Below are positions 8,189-16,079 of a stretch of DNA of 18,693 nucleotides, piece by piece. The position numbers were made by a program, and so were the translations under genes. A model generated the notes under the pieces. That model was not told where the DNA came from and made no database searches. It worked only from the letters and a program-made list of their open reading frames with translations. The stretch is from NCBI GenBank assembly GCA_964426135.1, contig CAYRPN010000116.1, positions 1 through 18,693 on the forward strand, read 5' to 3'. Every line of letters starts with the position of its first letter. The stretch's first letter is position 1. The DNA comes from CAYRPN01 sp964426135. Its GTDB lineage: Bacteria; Planctomycetota; Phycisphaerae; Phycisphaerales; Phycisphaeraceae.

Positions 8189-8361
8189 CTTGTCAGAGCC
8201 GGAGTCTGTGACTCCGGTCGATTTGAAGCGGCTCAATGCCGCTTCAAATCGTATTTGCGTGCTGCATTCCAGGGTGACCGTGCGTCTGCCGCGCCGAACT
8301 TCGCCTCGCCGGATTCGATCCGGCTCGGCGAACCGGAGTCACAGACTCCGGCTCTGACAAG
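8189..8361. repeat. 173-bp MITE-like element with 30-bp perfect inverted termini
   Basis: Bases 8189-8218 and 8332-8361 are exact reverse complements. Each terminus is itself a hairpin, CCGGAGTC-TGT-GACTCCGG. Inside are a perfect 14-bp hairpin (8219-8232 with 8238-8251, loop TCAAT) and an imperfect 15-bp hairpin (8300-8314 with 8318-8332). No transposase or clear target duplication is visible. Confidence 0.75.
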
Positions 8362-8640
8362 GCAGGTACGCACTCGTCGGATGGCCTCAATTTCCTCGTT
8401 ACTTTCCGACAGATCGGTCAATGTAAGGTAGAGGTTGATTGTCGACGGCCGGCCTGCGGCCGCGTGCTCTTTGACAAGTCTGATCTCAGGAGCGTGCCGT
8501 TCAGCGGCCAGAAAAAGTGGCCGGAAAGTGTCCTACCTTTTTGGCAGTCGAATTGATAAGCAATTGGAAATGCGTGAGTTAGGGACGATTTGAACCCTGG
8601 GGTGGCCGGTGGCCGGCCACTCGCGCTGGCAGGCAAGCGG

Positions 8641-8663
8641 GCGGCGGTTCAGCCAACCGCCGC
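8641..8663 (-). terminator. Stem-loop after the FGE-like/beta-helix gene
   Basis: GCGGCGGTT, a 5-base loop and AACCGCCGC form a perfect 9-bp stem three bases past the TGA stop at 8667-8669. It has no T-tract, so termination is uncertain; it may only protect the 3' end or be a REP-type palindrome. Confidence 0.4.
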
Positions 8664-8666
8664 AAC

Positions 8667-11333
8667 TCACTTCTTCGGATTGCCGCCCTCGTCGTACGCC
8701 AGGCCGCCGGTGGTGTCGAGATAAGCTTCGAACTCCGCGACGGCCGGGACATCCTTGGCGACCGCGATGACCAGCAGACGCACCTTCTTCATCTTGCGGC
8801 CGATGACCGGGGCGACGAACTCGCCGCCGATGTCCATGCCGTTGAAGCAACTCATCCAGCGGGCGCTCTTCTCGTCCCAGTATTCGATGGCGTATCGCGT
8901 GATCGAAGAAGACGGATCTTCCTTGATCTTGAACTCGTTGATGGTGACGGGGACGGGGAACTCCAGTTGCAGCCATTCACCCTCGGCCCCCTCGGCCTTC
9001 CATGCGGTGCCGGGCTTGCCGTCTCTCGCGTCGCCGGCTTCGTAGCCCGCAGCTTGAGAGGACGCGACCGCCGTTGCCCGCAGCGCGAGGTTCGGCGTGC
9101 TGCACGCGTCCGCGAGATTCTTCACCAGGCAATCGATGAACTTCGATCGCTTGTCCTTCTCCGGGTCCATCACCTTCATCAGCGCTTCGCCTTTGGAAAG
9201 ATAAAACCGGCAGTTCTTCCAGGTGGCTTCGGTCCAGTCGGTGGTGTTGACGATGGCGCAGCGGGGCAGGCCGATGGGGCGTTTCGACTTGGCGTTGATG
9301 AGGCAATTCTCCATGACGATCTTCATGTTCGGATGGGCGTCGGAGGCGTAGCAGCAGAGGAGGAAACCGGGGCCGTCGGTGTCGTGGAAGATGCAGTTTC
9401 GCATCGTCATGTTGTCGCAATTGCCCTCGAAGTCGAAGGCCTCGCCGTCGCCGCTGCCCAGGCCGATGGAGACATAGCCCCACTCGCTGTCTTCGAAGAC
9501 CCAGTCCTTGCATCGGAAGAACATGGCGCCGGCCACGCCGTTGAAGGATCGGAAATTCCTGCCGATGTCCAGCGTGACGCAGTTGCGCACCAGGCCGCCC
9601 GCCACGCCGCGGATGCCCATCTGCCACTGATAGCCTTCCTCGAACAGGCAGTCCTCCATCGTCATGTTGCCGAAGTTGTAGATGTTCGAGGCGTTCTTGT
9701 TGAAGTTGTCCGGGCTGTTGGTCCACACGCCGGAGGTGAGCCGGCGGAACACGCAGTTCCTGATCGTGATGTCGGTGAGCACGATGCTGTTCTTTCGCTC
9801 ATACGAAAAGAAGCAGATGCCCAGGCCGACCTTGCGCTTCGGGTAATCCTGATAAGGCTGATAGAGCAGCGAATCGCGGAAGTAGCAGTCTTCGATCCAG
9901 ATGTACTTCTTCGTGGTCGAGCCGGCGGCGTAGTCGGCATAGATGCCCGTCATGCAGCGGGCGAACTCGATGCCCACGATCTTGAAGCCTTCCTGATCGG
10001 ACAGCCGGATGCCGGTGTTGTCCTGCTTGAAATCCTGGCGATCGATGATGGGTTTGGCGCCGTCGCCGTAGTAGCCGATGACGATCGGATTGGTCGGCGT
10101 GCCGTTGCCTTTGGGGCGCAGCTCTTCGTTCCAGGTGTCGCCGGTCTTCAGCAGAATCTGATCGCCCGGCTTCAGTTCCTGCTGCGAGGCGCGGGCCAGC
10201 GTCTTCCACGCGGCGTTTTCCGCCTTGCCGGCGGCCTCATCGTTGCCCGCCGATTCGCTGACGTAGTAGACCGTGCCGGTGGCCTTGGGAATCGCCGGCG
10301 CCTTGGCGGGCAGGCCGGGGCGGGCCTTGGGCGCGAGGGGCGGCGTCTTGGTGGAGGGCGTCGTCGTCGGTGGCAACTTGGTCTTCGGCGCGGTCACGGT
10401 CGAGCCCGGCTTCGTCTTCAGCGGTGTGCTCGGCGTCGAGGGCGTGGGCACTTTCGCCGTCGGCGTGCCGCTGCCCAGCGCGACCACGCGGAAGCCGTAG
10501 TTCGGCCACTTGGCGCTGAGCACGTCGTAGCGCGTGCCGGCCCGCAGGTAGTTGGCGTTGTCGTTGAGATAGAACGAGCCGCCGCGCAGGCCTACTTTGC
10601 CGTTGGCGCGGTGCTCGTTCCATTCCCACAGGTTGCCGTTCTGATCATGCGTGCCATAGGCGCTGGCGGCGAAGCCTCCCGCGTCCGACGGAGCGTTCGT
10701 GTTGATGTTCGCCTGCGGCTCGCTGTCGCTCTTGGTGGCGTAGGTCCAGTAGCCGGACTTGTCGGGGTCGTAGTACGCCGCCTTGTACCACTCGTTCTCC
10801 GTGGGCAGCGCCCACTTGAGTCCCTTGCCCGCCGCCAGGCTCGCGTGGTCGGGCAGTTTCACGTCGCCGCCTTCGAACGTGTACGCGCCTTTTTCCGTGT
10901 CGCCGCTGCCCTGGCCGTTGCTCAGCCAGTTGGCGTAGCGGGCGGCGGTTTCCCACGTGACGTAGTTCACCGGCTTCTTGCCCATGCCATCCTTGACGGA
11001 GTAGCTGTAGCCGCCGTCGCCGCCGCTGCGGGCGATGCCGCCGTACTCGGCGCTTTCCATTCGACCGTCATAAAGTTGACGCGGATCGCTCTTGGCGACG
11101 GCGTTGAGGAAGGCGCAGAACTCGCTGTTGGTTACCTCGGTCTTGCCGATGCGGTATTCGTAGGCCACCGCGCCGAAGCCGGTGCGATCGGCCTTGTTGT
11201 CCGGGTTGCCGACCGCGACGGTCTGCGGCCACTCCACCTTCTCCGCCGCCGCGGCGGGTGCAGCGGGTGCGACGGAAGCTGCGAACAGGATGGCGGCCAG
11301 ACAGGCGAAGATGAGCGATTGCGGACGTTTCAT
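8667..11333 (-). CDS. Secreted FGE-like / right-handed beta-helix / discoidin fusion
   Basis: An 888-aa exported protein with three modules. A signal peptide (1-30, ending APAAAA) precedes a formylglycine-generating-enzyme-like (SUMF1) domain at about 33-286, shown by PVNYVTWETAARYANWL, LPTENEWYKAAYY, GNLWEWNE, LRGGSF and NYGFRVVA. A Pro/Thr-rich linker spans about 288-350. A parallel beta-helix begins at TVYYVSESAGND (354) and runs to about 740 with repeated turns such as MEDCLF, MRNCIFHD and WKNCRF. An F5/8-type C (discoidin) domain fills about 747-872 (SQAAGYEAGDARDGKPGTAW). The catalytic cysteine segment of true FGEs is absent after RGGSF, so the first module is probably structural or binding. 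Beta-helix plus discoidin suggests action on or binding to polysaccharide. The start is backed by AGGGA at normal spacing. A putative AraC-type operator lies about 100 bp upstream. Confidence 0.85.
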   Translation of the reverse strand: MKRPQSLIFACLAAILFAASVAPAAPAAAAEKVEWPQTVAVGNPDNKADRTGFGAVAYEYRIGKTEVTNSEFCAFLNAVAKSDPRQLYDGRMESAEYGGIARSGGDGGYSYSVKDGMGKKPVNYVTWETAARYANWLSNGQGSGDTEKGAYTFEGGDVKLPDHASLAAGKGLKWALPTENEWYKAAYYDPDKSGYWTYATKSDSEPQANINTNAPSDAGGFAASAYGTHDQNGNLWEWNEHRANGKVGLRGGSFYLNDNANYLRAGTRYDVLSAKWPNYGFRVVALGSGTPTAKVPTPSTPSTPLKTKPGSTVTAPKTKLPPTTTPSTKTPPLAPKARPGLPAKAPAIPKATGTVYYVSESAGNDEAAGKAENAAWKTLARASQQELKPGDQILLKTGDTWNEELRPKGNGTPTNPIVIGYYGDGAKPIIDRQDFKQDNTGIRLSDQEGFKIVGIEFARCMTGIYADYAAGSTTKKYIWIEDCYFRDSLLYQPYQDYPKRKVGLGICFFSYERKNSIVLTDITIRNCVFRRLTSGVWTNSPDNFNKNASNIYNFGNMTMEDCLFEEGYQWQMGIRGVAGGLVRNCVTLDIGRNFRSFNGVAGAMFFRCKDWVFEDSEWGYVSIGLGSGDGEAFDFEGNCDNMTMRNCIFHDTDGPGFLLCCYASDAHPNMKIVMENCLINAKSKRPIGLPRCAIVNTTDWTEATWKNCRFYLSKGEALMKVMDPEKDKRSKFIDCLVKNLADACSTPNLALRATAVASSQAAGYEAGDARDGKPGTAWKAEGAEGEWLQLEFPVPVTINEFKIKEDPSSSITRYAIEYWDEKSARWMSCFNGMDIGGEFVAPVIGRKMKKVRLLVIAVAKDVPAVAEFEAYLDTTGGLAYDEGGNPKK

Positions 11334-11407
11334 GAATGTTCCCTGCGTGGGTTTCGAAATCGGGCCTGCGCGGATCGGCGCGGGCTGATGGCGATGACTG
11401 CCCTGCG

Positions 11408-11464
11408 AGTGTAGTCGAAGGCGGCTGTCGAATCAGGACAAGTATTTGACGTTTAAGGACAGGA
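11408..11464 (-). promoter_or_regulatory. Putative AraC-type operator and promoter, site C
   Basis: Read on the minus strand: TGTCCTTAAACGT, then a second TGTCC starting exactly 21 bp after the first (GACA cores on the plus strand at 11458-11461 and 11437-11440), then 22 bases and TACACT (11413-11408). The -35 position is poor. The same arrangement occurs at 13863-13919 and 16080-16136. It would drive the FGE-like/beta-helix gene with a leader of roughly 70 bases. Confidence 0.6.
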
Positions 11465-11469
11465 TGGCG

Positions 11470-11516
11470 AACCATGAAAACCACAAGATCCGCGGCGAAC
11501 CGCGGATCCTGTGGTT
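11470..11516 (-). terminator. Intrinsic terminator of the PEP-CTERM solenoid gene
   Basis: A 17-bp stem with one mismatch (11479-11495 with 11500-11516) and a TTCG loop on the minus strand, 32 bases past the TAA-type end of the solenoid gene, followed by TTTTC. It isolates that gene from the next unit, whose operator starts only about 15 bases further on. Confidence 0.7.
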
Positions 11517-11547
11517 GGGGGGAGAGAGTCAGTTGTCGGTGCCGGCT

Positions 11548-13770
11548 TTACGCCGTGCGGTTGCGCCGCCGCAGACCGAGCAGGCCGGCCAGGCCCAGCA
11601 GGCTGGCGGTGGCGGGTTCGGGGACTTCGACGGTCGGCGGCGGGTTGGTGTTGCCGTTGTTGGGCGTCTGCGAGCGGACCCGCAGTTGGCCGCTGCCGGT
11701 GATGACGCCCGGCAGGTCGCCCGCGCCGTAAATGCCCGGCGCGAGGTACGTGGTGCCGCCGTCGATGCTGAACGCGTTGATGTCGTCGATGCCCTGGTAG
11801 GTCAGGTCGATCTGGGCGGTCGGGGCGATGACCACATCGGCCGCGTCGGCGAGGAAGATGTTCGTCAACTCCAGAACACCCTGAAGAATGGTGGTGTTGC
11901 CGGTGTAGTCGTTCAGCGGGGAGGTGAGTTGCAGCTCGCTGGTGCCTTCCTTGAAGAAGTCGCCGGAACCGGTGATCTGGCTGGCGATGACTCGCAGGTT
12001 GGCCTGGCTGTTGAGGAAGAAGGCATCGCCTTCCAGGATCACCTGGCCTGGGCCTTGGACCATGTTGAGGTCGGACGAGTCGTAGAGTCCGGCAATGAGC
12101 CGGCCTGAGTCGATCTTCAGCACGGAACTGGCGGTCGTCAGTTGGATGCCCGAGTTGAAGTTGGTCGTGTCGCCGATGGTCAGGGAACTGACGGCCGCTC
12201 CGTCACCGAGGTTGATGGCGGAGTTTGTGCCGGTGAGGATCACCGAGGTGTTGGTGACCATGGCGCCGCCGTCGAAAATATCCAGGTGGTTGCCGGTGCC
12301 GCCGGGGGTGATCACGCCGACACCCAGCGCGGTGCCGCCGATGGCCACGGGCATTCCGAAGTTCACGTTGACGGACGATCCCGCGTCCAGAATCTTCAGC
12401 AGGTTGTTATTGCCGCCGGCCATGCCGACACTGAAACTTCTGCCCGTGTTGCCCGCGCCTGTGAAGTTGAAGGTGGCGCTGTCGGCGACGGTGAAACTGT
12501 TGCCGTCTGAGCCAAGGCCGCCGATTTCAACGACCGAGTTGGTTCCCGCGTTGATCGTGGTCAGCGAGTTGAGGCCTGTGATCAAGACGGTGTTGTTGTC
12601 GCCGTTGCCGGGAACTGCACCACCCGTGACCTGTCCGAAGTCGGAGGCGACACCGACGAGCCATCGGGGGGTGATTACGGTACCGCCATTGGAGACGGTG
12701 AAGTCGTTGTTACTGCCGCCTGTGCCGACGATGATCGATCCGGCAGCGAGGCTGAAGGTTGAGCCTGTTCCGGTGACCAGAATTTTGTTGTTGTCCGCGC
12801 CGGCGAGATATCCAAGGCGAACGCCGGTGGTACCGCTGCCGCCGTCATGACGGAAGAATGCTCCATTGGAGACTTCCATGAGGTTGTCGTCGGAATTGTT
12901 GCCGATGACCAGTTGCTGTCCGTTGCCCCGCATGCGGTAGGAAGGAATGGTCGCGTCGCCGGGGCGGGTGATGTAGAACTCATTGCCGCCGCCGGCGTTG
13001 CCAACGACCAGGCCACCTGCGATGAAAACCTGATCAGTGTCAAGGCCGTTGATGATGACGGTGTTGTTTGACGTGGTGTCGCCGACACGGTTGAGGAAGT
13101 TGCTTCGGGTGGAGGCCTGCAATGTGTTGGCCGCCTTGAACTTTCCGCTGATCTGCAATTCGCCGCCGCCTTCGACAGTAAATCCAGCGTTCAGACCGAT
13201 GTTCGTGTCATCGGCCAAATCCACAGGACCGGCGAGTATCAGGGTACCGGCGCCGGTCTTCTTGATTTGGTTGCCTGAACTCCCAGGCGCGGCATTGGCT
13301 ACGTGAGTAGCCAAGTGGTTGTAAACAATCGGGGCATTAATCGTGCCCGTCTTATTTGCGTCAACTTGAACGGTCATAGCCGTTAGCGGCCCAGTGAGCG
13401 GCGATCCAAATCCGATCTGGCCGCGGAACTGGTCGTTGACGGTGGCCGACTCGCTGAAAATCATCGTCCCAGGGATCACCGTGGCCAGACGGATGCCCGG
13501 AGCGTCGCCGACCGTGTTGAACAGGGCGACGTTGTTGGGGCCGTTCGTGACGTCCCACGGCGTTCCGGCTGGCAGGCCGGACCAGTTCAGATCGGTCAGG
13601 TTCCAGACGAGGGCGGTGTTGGCGCCGGTGTTGCCGCCGGTCCACGTGCCGGTCACGGCCTGGGCGGCGATCGGAGCCCCCAATCCCATGGCGGACGCAG
13701 CCAGCATTTGAATGGTGAGAATCGCGCGAGCCTTGCGGTTCGTCGTCTTCGGGGTGTGCTTCGCTCTCAT
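11548..13770 (-). CDS. PEP-CTERM surface protein with autotransporter-type beta repeats
   Basis: A 740-aa secreted protein. A long signal peptide (1-38, basic n-region MRAKHTPKTTNRKAR, ending PIAAQA) is followed by a beta-solenoid and a C-terminal sorting signal: VPEPATASL at 716, a hydrophobic stretch, then RRR. Two passenger-associated (PATR) repeats are visible, KKTGAGTLILAG near 169 and KEGTSELQLTSPLNDYTGNT near 607-625. Between them are roughly ten short repeats of the type G-x-x-N-N-x-hydrophobic strand-G. PEP-CTERM proteins are processed by exosortase and anchored or released at the surface; no exosortase gene is in the window. The start at 13770 is chosen for its basic signal peptide and AAAGGA upstream; the longer frame to 13896 would run through the operator. 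It has its own promoter-like region and terminator. Confidence 0.88.
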   Translation of the reverse strand: MRAKHTPKTTNRKARAILTIQMLAASAMGLGAPIAAQAVTGTWTGGNTGANTALVWNLTDLNWSGLPAGTPWDVTNGPNNVALFNTVGDAPGIRLATVIPGTMIFSESATVNDQFRGQIGFGSPLTGPLTAMTVQVDANKTGTINAPIVYNHLATHVANAAPGSSGNQIKKTGAGTLILAGPVDLADDTNIGLNAGFTVEGGGELQISGKFKAANTLQASTRSNFLNRVGDTTSNNTVIINGLDTDQVFIAGGLVVGNAGGGNEFYITRPGDATIPSYRMRGNGQQLVIGNNSDDNLMEVSNGAFFRHDGGSGTTGVRLGYLAGADNNKILVTGTGSTFSLAAGSIIVGTGGSNNDFTVSNGGTVITPRWLVGVASDFGQVTGGAVPGNGDNNTVLITGLNSLTTINAGTNSVVEIGGLGSDGNSFTVADSATFNFTGAGNTGRSFSVGMAGGNNNLLKILDAGSSVNVNFGMPVAIGGTALGVGVITPGGTGNHLDIFDGGAMVTNTSVILTGTNSAINLGDGAAVSSLTIGDTTNFNSGIQLTTASSVLKIDSGRLIAGLYDSSDLNMVQGPGQVILEGDAFFLNSQANLRVIASQITGSGDFFKEGTSELQLTSPLNDYTGNTTILQGVLELTNIFLADAADVVIAPTAQIDLTYQGIDDINAFSIDGGTTYLAPGIYGAGDLPGVITGSGQLRVRSQTPNNGNTNPPPTVEVPEPATASLLGLAGLLGLRRRNRTA

Positions 13771-13862
13771 CGTCTCTTGTCCTTTCGCGGAATGGAGGGT
13801 CTCTCGTGAAGTTCGCCAGACCAGTGATGCGGGTCCGAGGAACTGAACGTTCACGTGCTTGG

Positions 13863-13919
13863 AGCATAACACAGGGTGTTTGCCTGTTCTAGACATTCTA
13901 TGAACTTTTCAGGACAGAC
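13863..13919 (-). promoter_or_regulatory. Putative AraC-type operator and promoter, site B
   Basis: Minus strand: TGTCCTGAAAAGT, a second half-site TGTCT beginning 21 bp after the first (plus-strand GACA cores at 13913-13916 and 13892-13895), 22 bases, then TATGCT (13868-13863). Same geometry as sites A and C. It would drive the PEP-CTERM solenoid gene with a leader of about 85 bases. Confidence 0.6.
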
Positions 13920-13969
13920 CGGCGGAAATATTCAATCGGTCCTGCCGAACCGTCCATGCGGTCGCCGCA

Positions 13970-15064
13970 TTACCTTTTCTCCAGCATTTCCAGCATCGTT
14001 TCCGCGAACGCCTTGCCCAGCAGCATGAAGAACCGGCCTTCGCCGTTGTAATGAAACCCCTGGCTCGACGTGGCCCGCTGGAGCATCGCCTGCTCCTCCT
14101 GCGTGATCGGCTGCTTTTTCAGGTCGCGGTCCATGTTCAGCCAGCCCGCCGTCTTGATCGCGATGATGTCCGGGTGCAGCAGCGGCGCGCTTTCGATCGC
14201 CTTCACATTGCCCTTGAATTCGGGCACGGTGTTGACGAAGCGCTGGCCGTCGCGCACGTCCTTCTGCTTGCCCGCTTCGTTCTTCACGCCGTTGACGCCC
14301 ATCACGCCGACGACGACTTTCATGTTCGGCGACTTGAACTCCGCCCGCAGATCCTTGATCAGATGCACCAGATTCGGGCCGTATTCCTTGCGGCCGGTCT
14401 CGTCGAACATGTCGTTGTAGCCCTGAAACCAGACCAGCCCGGCGATCTCGTAGCCGGCCTTCTCGTCGTAAGCCGGAAAGAGCGTTTTCAGATTCTTCAG
14501 CGTGTCGTGGGTGTACTTCACCAGCACGCGGTACTGAGCGCCGACGATTTTCTCCCGCCGGCCCTCGAAATAGCGATCGGCGGTGGCCTGGTCGAAGGTC
14601 TGCTCGTCGAGGTCCGCCTTGCCTGTCTTGCCCGCGCTGGGTGGGCGGAAATTGACGTGGAGGCTCTGCCCGCCGGGTCCGTACTTGATCAGCAGCACCT
14701 GCTCTTTGCACGCCTCGCCGATGTAGTAGCCAAACGCGTACTCCGGGCCGATGCGGTCGCCGAGCTTGTCGTAATCTTTTCGTCCGCCGAAGCCGGGTTG
14801 GAGTTTGGCGTAGACGCCGGCGTTGGCGACCCAGACATCATCGCGGGTGATCAGGTTTTTGCCATCGGGCTTGAAGACCTTGAGCAGGTGGCCGTGCTGC
14901 TTGTCCTCGCCGAGAAAGTCGATCGTGGAGACATGGGCCTGGCCGTCCATGTTGGACTGGCCGGCGAGGATGAAGACCTTCACCGGGCCCTTGTCGGCAG
15001 CGCGCACGGACACGGGCAGGCAACCGATCACCAGCAGAAGAAAAGTCAGCGTTGTTTGCGGCAT
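13970..15064 (-). CDS. Sialate O-acetylesterase-like SGNH hydrolase
   Basis: A 364-aa secreted esterase of the SASA/DUF303 type, a family that removes acetyl groups from sugars. A signal peptide covers about residues 1-22 (ending SVRA). The nucleophile block is FILAGQSNMDG with Ser37. A second block, GLVWFQGYND (Trp212, Gln214, Gly215), matches the family pattern, and the likely catalytic His338 is in FHYNGEG near the end. Planctomycete members of this family are often linked to degradation of acetylated plant or algal polysaccharides; the true substrate is unknown. It follows the LamG PEP-CTERM gene by 118 bases with an intrinsic terminator in between and only about 45 bases of possible promoter. 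It is therefore probably expressed by partial readthrough. A small ATGCGG/CCGCAT hairpin touches its TAA stop. Confidence 0.85.
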   Translation of the reverse strand: MPQTTLTFLLLVIGCLPVSVRAADKGPVKVFILAGQSNMDGQAHVSTIDFLGEDKQHGHLLKVFKPDGKNLITRDDVWVANAGVYAKLQPGFGGRKDYDKLGDRIGPEYAFGYYIGEACKEQVLLIKYGPGGQSLHVNFRPPSAGKTGKADLDEQTFDQATADRYFEGRREKIVGAQYRVLVKYTHDTLKNLKTLFPAYDEKAGYEIAGLVWFQGYNDMFDETGRKEYGPNLVHLIKDLRAEFKSPNMKVVVGVMGVNGVKNEAGKQKDVRDGQRFVNTVPEFKGNVKAIESAPLLHPDIIAIKTAGWLNMDRDLKKQPITQEEQAMLQRATSSQGFHYNGEGRFFMLLGKAFAETMLEMLEKR

Positions 15065-15109
15065 GGAATACTCGTGCGATGGATGACCGCGCTGATGGAG
15101 CCCGGTGCG

Positions 15110-15143
15110 AAAAAACAGACCCGCGAGTTTACCCGCGGGTCTG
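15110..15143 (-). terminator. Intrinsic terminator between LamG and esterase genes
   Basis: On the minus strand CAGACCCGCG, an 8-base loop and CGCGGGTCTG form a perfect 10-bp stem directly followed by TTTTTT. It is a textbook rho-independent terminator 40 bases after the stop of the LamG gene, and lies upstream of the esterase start. Confidence 0.9.
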
Positions 15144-15182
15144 CGAAACGCATACGGATAGAGATCGGCCGAGGCGTTCCAT

Positions 15183-15998
15183 TCACGCCAAGCGACGCCG
15201 GCGCAGCAGCGCCAGGCCGCCGATGGCGATCAGCGAAAGCGACGCGGGCTCGGGGACCGGGAGCGCCGCCTGAAATGCGGGGTGGGTGCCGTTCATGATC
15301 AAGGCGATATCTTCGACGGAGTTGAAGACCGCCATGTCGTCGAGTTTGCCGCCGAACTGGCTGTTGCCGGCTCGCCAGCCGCCCAGGTCGAGTTCGAGGA
15401 ACGAGGGAAACGTCGAGTTGACTGCGATCGTGTTCACCAGTGCGGCGTTTTTGTAGTAACGCATGGTGGTGCCATCGTAGGTCAGGGCGAGGTGGATCCA
15501 CTGATTGTTGGGGATGGTCGAACCCAGCGGCTTCTGCCACGCGCTGTTCGTGTCCGACCACACGTAGGACTGGTCGCCGCCGCTGCTGTTGTCGGTCTGG
15601 AACAGCCAGTTGCGCTGGGCGAAGTTGGTGGTGGTGACGAAGATGTGGCCGTAGTTGGTGTTGCTGGACTCGAACGCCCATGTGGCGAATGTGAATTGGT
15701 TTGTGGAGTTGAGCGTGTTGAGGCTGGGGGAGGTGTTGACCTGCACGCGCGGGGCGTTGGCGGAACCGAAGAGCAGGGCGTGATCGCCCACGGCCCCGGT
15801 GTTGCCGCCGTTGATCTGCCACGAGGGCAGACCGCCGGCGATGATCAGGTTGCCGGTGTTGGCGTTGGGTGAAAAATCGTTCGCAACGGTGCCGGTGCCT
15901 TCATCGAACTTCCAGTACCCGACCAGGGCGGCCGAGGCATTCGACGACAGGCTGGACGCGACCAGCAATGCGGCGACGGACGGGAGGCGAGACTTCAT
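15183..15998 (-). CDS. LamG/concanavalin-like PEP-CTERM protein
   Basis: A 271-aa secreted protein. A signal peptide (1-23, ending SNASA) leads into a LamG/laminin-G-like jelly roll, about 24-235. It starts with the typical LVGYWKFDEGTGTVAND and includes WIHLALTYDGTTMRYYKNAALV and a GGKLDDMAVFN end. The C-terminus carries VPEPASLSL (from 248), a hydrophobic helix and RRRR, a PEP-CTERM exosortase signal. LamG domains bind glycans or protein ligands, so a surface adhesin or sugar-binding role is likely but not shown. The start at 15998 has AAGGAG at about 8 bases; the longer frame to 16061 has no such site. It is divergent from the XylR-type regulator, and a putative operator lies about 110 bp upstream. 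Confidence 0.88.
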   Translation of the reverse strand: MKSRLPSVAALLVASSLSSNASAALVGYWKFDEGTGTVANDFSPNANTGNLIIAGGLPSWQINGGNTGAVGDHALLFGSANAPRVQVNTSPSLNTLNSTNQFTFATWAFESSNTNYGHIFVTTTNFAQRNWLFQTDNSSGGDQSYVWSDTNSAWQKPLGSTIPNNQWIHLALTYDGTTMRYYKNAALVNTIAVNSTFPSFLELDLGGWRAGNSQFGGKLDDMAVFNSVEDIALIMNGTHPAFQAALPVPEPASLSLIAIGGLALLRRRRLA

Positions 15999-16079
15999 TG
16001 AGATTCTCCTTGAACGGAACGGTGTCTCCTCTGCGACGAGCGCCTCGCACCACTGCGGCACAAGGCCCGCCAGTCGGGC

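Larger units (their letters stand above)
7741..8666. other. 926-base gene-free region rich in palindromes and repeats
   Basis: No credible gene. It contains a nested inverted repeat (7814-7939), a 9-bp tandem repeat (8045-8107), a 173-bp element with 30-bp perfect terminal repeats (8189-8361), and small hairpins at 8505-8523 (CGGCCA/TGGCCG), 8602-8620 (GTGGCCGG/CCGGCCAC) and 8641-8663. Long frames crossing it change character at each repeat and lack homology-like features. It separates the DUF1501-type cluster from the surface-protein cluster and looks like a landing zone for small mobile repeats. Confidence 0.7.

Noticed and set aside
8038..8361. Possible CRISPR array
   Set aside because: The repeats are a contiguous 9-bp tandem array and one inverted-repeat element; there are no regular spacers and no cas genes.
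8233..8421. 62-aa minus-strand frame beginning MTDLSESNEEIEAIRR
   Set aside because: Its first 19 residues look protein-like, but the rest is translated from the 173-bp inverted-repeat element. At best it is a truncated remnant, which cannot be shown.
7556..8431. Plus-strand frame with Gly-Ala-Pro triplets resembling a bacterial collagen
   Set aside because: It starts antisense to the DUF1549 gene and runs through three unrelated repeats. The collagen-like part is only the translation of the 9-bp tandem repeat.
8505..8545. Sequence GTGTCCTACCTTTTT near a CGGCCA/TGGCCG hairpin, looking like another TGTCC operator
   Set aside because: There is no second TGTC half-site at 21 bp and no gene start in the right place. 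It resembles a REP-type remnant more than the operator.
8967..11414. 815-aa open frame on the plus strand
   Set aside because: It is antisense to the FGE-like/beta-helix gene, which has clear domains; the composition is low-complexity Ala/Val/Arg.
14051..15298. 415-aa open frame on the plus strand
   Set aside because: It is antisense to the esterase and crosses a perfect terminator and two gene ends; no motif.
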